Assembly: GCA_037074505.1 (NCBI GenBank)
Contig: CM073481.1
Location: 41,512,501-41,576,500, forward strand
From: Albizia julibrissin
Taxonomy: Eukaryota > Streptophyta > Magnoliopsida > Fabales > Fabaceae
Direction: 5' to 3'
DNA: 64,000 nt
Made by a program: the position numbers and the translations under genes. The notes under the pieces are model-generated. The model saw only the letters and a list, made by a program, of their open reading frames with translations, had not been told where the DNA came from and ran no database searches. This document shows positions 59,320 to 64,000 of this stretch, in pieces (the first letter of the stretch is position 1; the number at the start of each line of letters is the position of its first letter).

Positions 59320-60719
59320 TATAACATCCCACTTTTTATTCATCAATATTCCTTGTATGTATTTGTGAGATTTAATAAAATAAAATGGTGAATTATGGTG
59401 TACATAAAATGAAGAAAACACTTCAATTAATGGTTACATACAATTAGCTAAGCTAAGACACAAAGGTGAAACTCTTGTCTACTTAAAGGCCTAATATTGT
59501 AACCTAAATTGGAGCATGAAGGAGCACAAATATTGGCCCAATAAAATATGTTAAGTTTTGTCCAAAACAAGGTGAAAAGAAGGAAGACATGGTTTAACAC
59601 AAAAATCACAAAATGTATGGGCAAAATAGTAAATTTCCAATAAAAGAAAGAAGCTATTAATTATTTCCTTCTTATTCCTTAATTTTGGCCAAAAAGGAAA
59701 ATAAAAGGGAAAAATAAATATTTGGACATAAATGGTGCCATGTGGAAGCAATTTGACCAAGTTTGAAAAAAATGATGATTCAATTAAAATGGCATGTGAT
59801 TAATACAATCAAATATTAATTAAGGAGGAAGAGGAGAGATATTTTAATGGGTTATTATCCCTTTCCTCTTCTATATTTTCAGCCAGCTCAAACAAATACA
59901 GAGAGAAAGAGTGTTCAAGAACATAAAGAGCAAGAGAGAAGGAGCAAGTTCAAGAAGACAAAATTAAGGTAAGTGGTTGTGAAATTTATGTGTTCTTGCT
60001 TGCAAATCCATAGAAAACCTCTCCTAATCTCTATTTCTTCATGAATCACTCATGTAGCAAGACAAAATCAAGCGGAAGAGAGAGAGAGGGGCCATGGTTT
60101 GGAACCCTAGAGAGAGAGACAAGAGGTAACCTCAAGAACCTTGTATCTCTTGTTGATTTATGCTTGTTGTGGTTGTTTTGTTGGATTACTGGCTTGATTT
60201 TTATGGTTTTGTGATTTTAGGGATGCCAAGCCCTCAGGGGTTATGCTACCTAAATTTTCATTGATCATGTTCATTAGGTGTTTGGGTGGTTAAACAAGTA
60301 ATTACAAGTGAAAGGAAAGTGTTTTATGGATTGAAATAATGAAAACTACATTTTCCCTAATTCCTTTAAACTGTTGGCCAGGCCTGGAACCATAGGAGGG
60401 AGATTGAATGTTACTATTAAGAATCATTTGAATCTTACCCTCTTTGAACATTTAAAAATATTTTAGCAAAATGTAGCAGCTCTAAGGGCAAAACCGTAAA
60501 TACTGGCGACTCAAGGTCCGCTTCAAGCAGGAGTTGCTGTTGGTTACCTGTAGTTGTAATTTGTTTCTTTTGGGATTATGTATATATTTTTTAAAACCTA
60601 TGGGGATTTCCTATTTTGTAAACAAGTACTTAGTATTAGTATATTATTGTTATTCATGTATGCCCTCTGAACTATGCTTTTATTACTCTGTGAATATTAA
60701 AATGTTAAGGGGTTTGACA
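59320..60719 (+). repeat. 3' LTR of the Gypsy element, internally deleted
   Basis: Starts TATAACATCCCACTTTTTAT (TG mutated to TA) and ends GGGGTTTGACA. It lacks about 930 bp that are present in the 5' LTR. Confidence 0.9.
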
Positions 60720-60891
60720 GACTGCATGGAATTGATCTGTTTAATTTGTTTTTCTGTAGAGGATCTATGATTGGTTTCTGTAATGTACATATGTATGCAA
60801 TATGCATATGATGGCTTATCGAAAATGAACCCCAATTTTTTTAAAAAAAAATTGTCCATAATACTTCACAGTTATTAGTTAATAACCTTCA

Positions 60892-60944
<53 letters not shown>

Positions 60945-61049
60945 CATGTTTTTTCAAAAAACCATTAAGTATATACACATATTTTATGGTTAATTACCAA
61001 CTACCATCAAATATACACCTTACTAATGTATATTGTGTGTATAAAGAGG
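60720..61049. repeat. Right flank of the CACTA-like remnant, with TACA/TA microsatellite
   Basis: (CATA)n runs from about 60890 to 60925, followed by (TA)n to about 60944. No gene seen. Confidence 0.7.
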
Positions 61050-61430
61050 AATAAAATATTTAGAAGTCACTTTAAAATACAATGCTGAGGACTCCAAAAA
61101 ACAAAAGTGTGTTGTGGGAAATGTCTATAGATGCAAAATGATCGAAGACAAAAATATCAAACTATAGATGAACAAGTATTAACTTTGAGCTGAAACGATT
61201 AATTTGCCAGATGAATTCATAGCAGGAGTCTTGATTGAAAAACTACAAGAAACATGGAATGATTACAAGTAGCAATTGAAGCATAAGCAGAAGTAGTTGT
61301 TGCTGTCAGATCTAATTTCACATATTATTATTGAAGACACCAACAAAAAAGTGATCCAAGCATCAAAGAGAAAACAAATGACTGCAAAAGCCAATTTAGT
61401 AAAAGAGAAACACATCCTCTAAAGTCAAAT
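61050..61430 (+). pseudogene. Copia gag fragment
   Basis: Blocks LPDEFIAGVLIEKLQETW and LSDLISHIIIEDTNKK match the UBN2 gag of Copia elements. Stops (TAG after NDYK and after KHKQK) are consistent with CAG-to-TAG changes. The zinc-knuckle region is not preserved. Confidence 0.75.
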
Positions 61431-61436
61431 GTAAAT

Positions 61437-61910
61437 TTGGTTGTGAGAGATAAAAACAATGATGATAATGTTATTGTTGCAGTGGTCTCTCAAGCCTTAT
61501 TGGTCTCTAATGTGAAAAAATGGGTTATAGACTTTGGAGCTACCAATCACATATGTGCAAATAGGGAAATTTTTGCTTCCTTCCAAGAAGGAGAAGACCG
61601 CATTTATTTGGTTGATTCATGAATTGCAAAAGTTCAAGGAAAAGGAAAAGTGGTGTTGAAACTCACATCAGGAATGACATTTGCACTAAATGATTTTTGT
61701 ATGTGCTTGAACTTAGAGAAAAATTAATATATGTAGGTCTATTAGGAAATTTTGGGGTTAAGGTGTCATTCGAATATGAGAAGATTATTATGACAAAGAA
61801 TAATGTTTTGATAGGAAAGGGTTATTGTAATAAGGGTCTTTCACTAAGTGTTCATGAAAATAATGATAATACATCATCTTCTGCTTACTTGATTGATTCA
61901 TTTGATTTAT
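61437..61910 (+). pseudogene. Copia protease and pre-integrase region, broken
   Basis: KKWVIDFGATNHICANREIF contains the Copia protease site, with Phe where the family has Ser (DSGAT to DFGAT), so it is probably inactive. IYLVDS closes this open frame at 61620. A second frame at 61697-61912 (LIYVGLLGNFGVKVSFEYEK) corresponds to the LxSVGxL pre-integrase segment. Confidence 0.82.
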
Positions 61911-62720
61911 GACATGCTAGACTAGAACATATACATAGATCTTTTATAAAGAGATTGCTGCATATTTGGATAATTTCTAGGATTAATATTAATGATGTTA
62001 ATAAATGTGAAGTATGTGTAAAAAATAAAACAAACTAGGAAAACACATTTTATTGCTTAAAGAGAAACTGAACTATTGTCTTTTAATACACACTGAATTA
62101 GGAGAGTTAAAACAAATTGAGACAAGAGTTGGAATAAGATATTAGATTACTTTTATTGATCATTTCTCAAGATATACTAAAGTATATTTACTTAGAAATA
62201 CAGATGAGGCCTTTGAAAAATTCTTTTTATACAAGACAGAGGTAGAAAATCAATTAAATAAAAAGATAGAAAGGGTTAGGTCAGATAAAGGAGGGGAATA
62301 CTTATTGCTTAATGATTTTTGTGAAAAGGAATAAATAATCCATGAAGTAACTCCCCTATACTGACCTGAATCTAATGGTGTCGCTAAAAGGAAATATAGA
62401 ACCCTAAAGGAAATGATGAATCCCTTACTTGTGAGTTCTACTGCATCTAATAACTTGTTGAGGGAAGCTTTATTATCTGCATGTTTTCTATAAAATAGAA
62501 TACCCAATAGGAAAACAAAGAAGACACTATATGAGTTATGGAAAGGTTTTACCAAACTTGAAATATTTAAAAGTATGGGGGTGTCTAGCAAAAGTGTTAT
62601 TACCTGATCCTAAAAGGAAAAAGATAGGTTCTAAAATTACTGATTGTATGTTTATTGGTTATTCTCAATATAAGTCCTGCATATCGTTTTCTAGTTTTGA
62701 AAAGTGATATTTTATAACGT
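61911..62720 (+). pseudogene. Copia integrase, heavily broken
   Basis: Short blocks in changing frames: the HHCC-like start HARLEHIHRSFIKRLL, CEVCVKNK at about 62010; DHFSRYTKVYLL-like core near 62157-62190; IERVRSDKGGEY-like block near 62265-62300; then LKVWGCLAKVLLPDPKRKKI and FIGYSQYKS to about 62680. The order matches rve plus the post-core GYS segment. Confidence 0.75.
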
Positions 62721-63910
62721 AATACAATTATGGAAACTAAAGATGCAGAATTTTTTGAAAGTATATTTCCTTTAAAAGTTGAGCATATTCCTAAGAGAGT
62801 TGAACAATTTTCTGAACAAAATTCAAATGAAGATGTGGTTGAAAATTTATGAATAAGTAAAAGATATAGAAAAGAAACATCTCTTAGAGATGATTTTTAT
62901 TTATATTTAGTACAAGAAGAACCTAAGAATTGTTACGAAGCTATTTCTTCTTTAGATGCAAAGTTTTGGAAAGAATCTATAAAAGCTGAGATAGAATCTT
63001 TAAATCAAAACAAAACTTGGGTTTTAGTAGACTTTCCCTTAAGAGAAAAACCTATTAGGTGTAAATGGGTGTTTAGGAAAAAATACTTTTCTGATGGGTG
63101 CATAGACAAATATAAAGCTAGACTAGTAGCCAAAGGCTTTACCCATATGGAAAATATCAATTATTTTGATACATTTTCGCTTGTAACCAAGATTTCCTCT
63201 GTTAGAGTCCTAATTGCATTAGTATCAATTCATAATCTTATTATTCACCAAATGGATGTCAAAACAGTGTTTCTAAATGGTGACTTATAAGAGGAAATTT
63301 ATATGGTTCAACATGAAGGATGCATTGTTCCTGGGCAAGAAAACAAAGTTTACAAATTGGTTAAGTCATTATATGGTTTGAAACAAGAACCCAAGTGGTA
63401 TGAGAAATTATATCAAGTTTTGATAAGTGGTTGTTTCTCTAATATTAAAGTAGAAAGATGTGTTTATATAAAAATTGTGAATATTGCTTATGTGATTATT
63501 TGCTTATATGTGGATGATATGCTTATCTTTGGTACTAGTTTAAATATTGTGCTTGAGACAAAAAGTTTCCTTACTTCAAACTTTGATATGAAAGATCATG
63601 AAGAAGCAAAGGTAATCTTGGGTGTAAAAATCTTAAGGAATGAAAATTTTATTCAACTTTTTCAAGAGAGAAGATTCTGAGAATGTTTAAACAATTTGAT
63701 GAAGATCCTTTAAGTACTCCTTATGATGGTAGTGTACATTTGACAAACCAAGAAGGAGATCTAATAGCTCAATATAAATATGCACAAATCATTAGGAGTT
63801 TGTTGCATCTAATAAATTATACTAGGCTAGACATAGCATATACTATGTGTAGATTGAATAGGTATACTTATTGCCTAGGCAATAAACTCAGGAGGCTTTC
63901 ATAAGATTAT
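62721..63910 (+). pseudogene. Copia reverse transcriptase (RVT_2), broken
   Basis: LDAKFWKESIKAEIESLNQN, then GCIDKYKARLVAKGFTHMEN, HQMDVKTVFLNGDL (stop after it), YKLVKSLYGLKQEPKWYEKL, and the active-site box IICLYVDDMLIFG at about 63496-63534, then FDMKDHEEAKVILGVKI. A last frame 63683-63904 covers the start of the linker to RNase H (LNRYTYCLGN). The YVDD box is intact but stops at 63288 and 63678 break the frame. Confidence 0.88.
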
Positions 63911-64000
63911 TACAGTACTTGAGAGGTACTATGAATTATGGTATATAATATAGTAGATTTCCCACTGTATTAGAAGGGTACAATGATGCTAATTGGATCT

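Larger units (their letters stand above)
50141..60719 (+). mobile_element. Ty3/Gypsy LTR retrotransposon (chromovirus-like), decayed
   Basis: 5' LTR 50141-52471, primer-binding site TTGGTATCAGAGC at about 52474-52486, an unrecognised pre-gag frame, gag, protease, RT, RNase H, integrase with a C-terminal chromodomain-like end, polypurine tract AAGGGGGGAGAG (about 59308-59319) and 3' LTR 59320-60719. Flanks GAATG (50136-50140) and GACTG (60720-60724) form a 5-bp TSD with one mismatch. LTR identity is about 90% by eye, so the insertion is old. A solo LTR is nested at 57807-59156. Many stops, and a deletion between protease and RT. Confidence 0.93.
48576..61028. mobile_element. CACTA-like transposon remnant, split by a Gypsy element
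   Basis: The left end CACTACATAAACGCTTATAT followed by TTGATG resembles the reverse complement of the sequence ending at 61028 (CATTAGTAAGGTGTATATTT then GATGG). Inside the left part there are recurring subterminal-type motifs (TTAAATATGA, GTTAAGTATGA, TTTGATGGTTTTT near 48630-48890), and near the right end inverted counterparts (AAAAAACCATTAAGTATA). A Ulp1-protease relic lies at about 49590-49865. The terminal 3-bp duplication does not match and the right terminus is mutated (CATTA), so the assignment is moderate. The Gypsy element accounts for 10.6 kb of the span. Confidence 0.5.
61050..64000 (+). mobile_element. Ty1/Copia retrotransposon, 5'-truncated, runs off the window
   Basis: Plus-strand gag, protease, integrase, RT and the start of RNase H in Copia order, with no LTR or primer-binding site to the left. 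It therefore begins inside gag at about 61050; the 3' part lies beyond 64000. All domains carry stops or frameshifts. Confidence 0.88.

Overview
This is a stretch of plant nuclear DNA, almost certainly eudicot. It holds a many-exon gene with GT-AG introns, several superfamilies of plant transposable elements nested in one another, and AT-rich intergenic sequence with microsatellites. About three quarters of the window is transposon-derived. The one intact host gene I can support is an oxidosqualene cyclase (OSC, triterpene synthase) on the plus strand, 36201-48127. Its 16 exons join without a frameshift or stop into 761 codons. A second, inverted copy of its promoter-proximal region and exon 1 lies at 26371-26571 on the minus strand.

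Layout from the left. 1-5814: most of a decayed CACTA (En/Spm) transposon on the minus strand, with tnp2 transposase and Transposase_24 remnants, subterminal repeats and its 5' terminus at 5814; the other end is outside the window. 6721-7548: two Mutator-type non-autonomous elements, one with a perfect 9-bp target duplication (TSD). 8071-24707: a 16.6-kb Copia-type LTR retrotransposon on the minus strand, with TSD GTTAA, a primer-binding site, a degraded gag and no recognisable pol. Nested in it are a solo LTR of a related subfamily (TSD GATGC), a Gypsy-like solo LTR, and, in one of its own LTRs, a hAT-type MITE (8-bp TSD). 25296-25430: a tRNA-derived SINE. 26371-26571: the orphan OSC exon 1. 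28380-33879: a decayed L1-type LINE with RNase H. 33880-36127: degenerate CCGG-rich repeats reaching to just upstream of the OSC gene.

The OSC gene carries MITEs in introns 1, 2, 5, 9 and 12. In intron 5 it also carries a Copia-gag-derived inverted repeat with arms of about 1 kb. Downstream, a CACTA-like remnant with a Ulp1-protease fragment (48576 to about 61028) is split by a Gypsy chromovirus-like element (50141-60719). That Gypsy element contains another solo LTR and an unrecognised 223-codon frame upstream of gag. From about 61050 a 5'-truncated Copia pol runs off the right edge.

The only biochemical function here that looks active is cyclisation of 2,3-oxidosqualene to a triterpene, probably pentacyclic because of an MWCYxR-type motif. 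Everything else is transposon history. The less ordinary points are the inverted exon-1 duplicate (possibly the start of a second OSC gene running off the left edge), the intronic gag hairpin, the extra pre-gag frame in the Gypsy element, and the palindromic motif arrays in the large LTRs.
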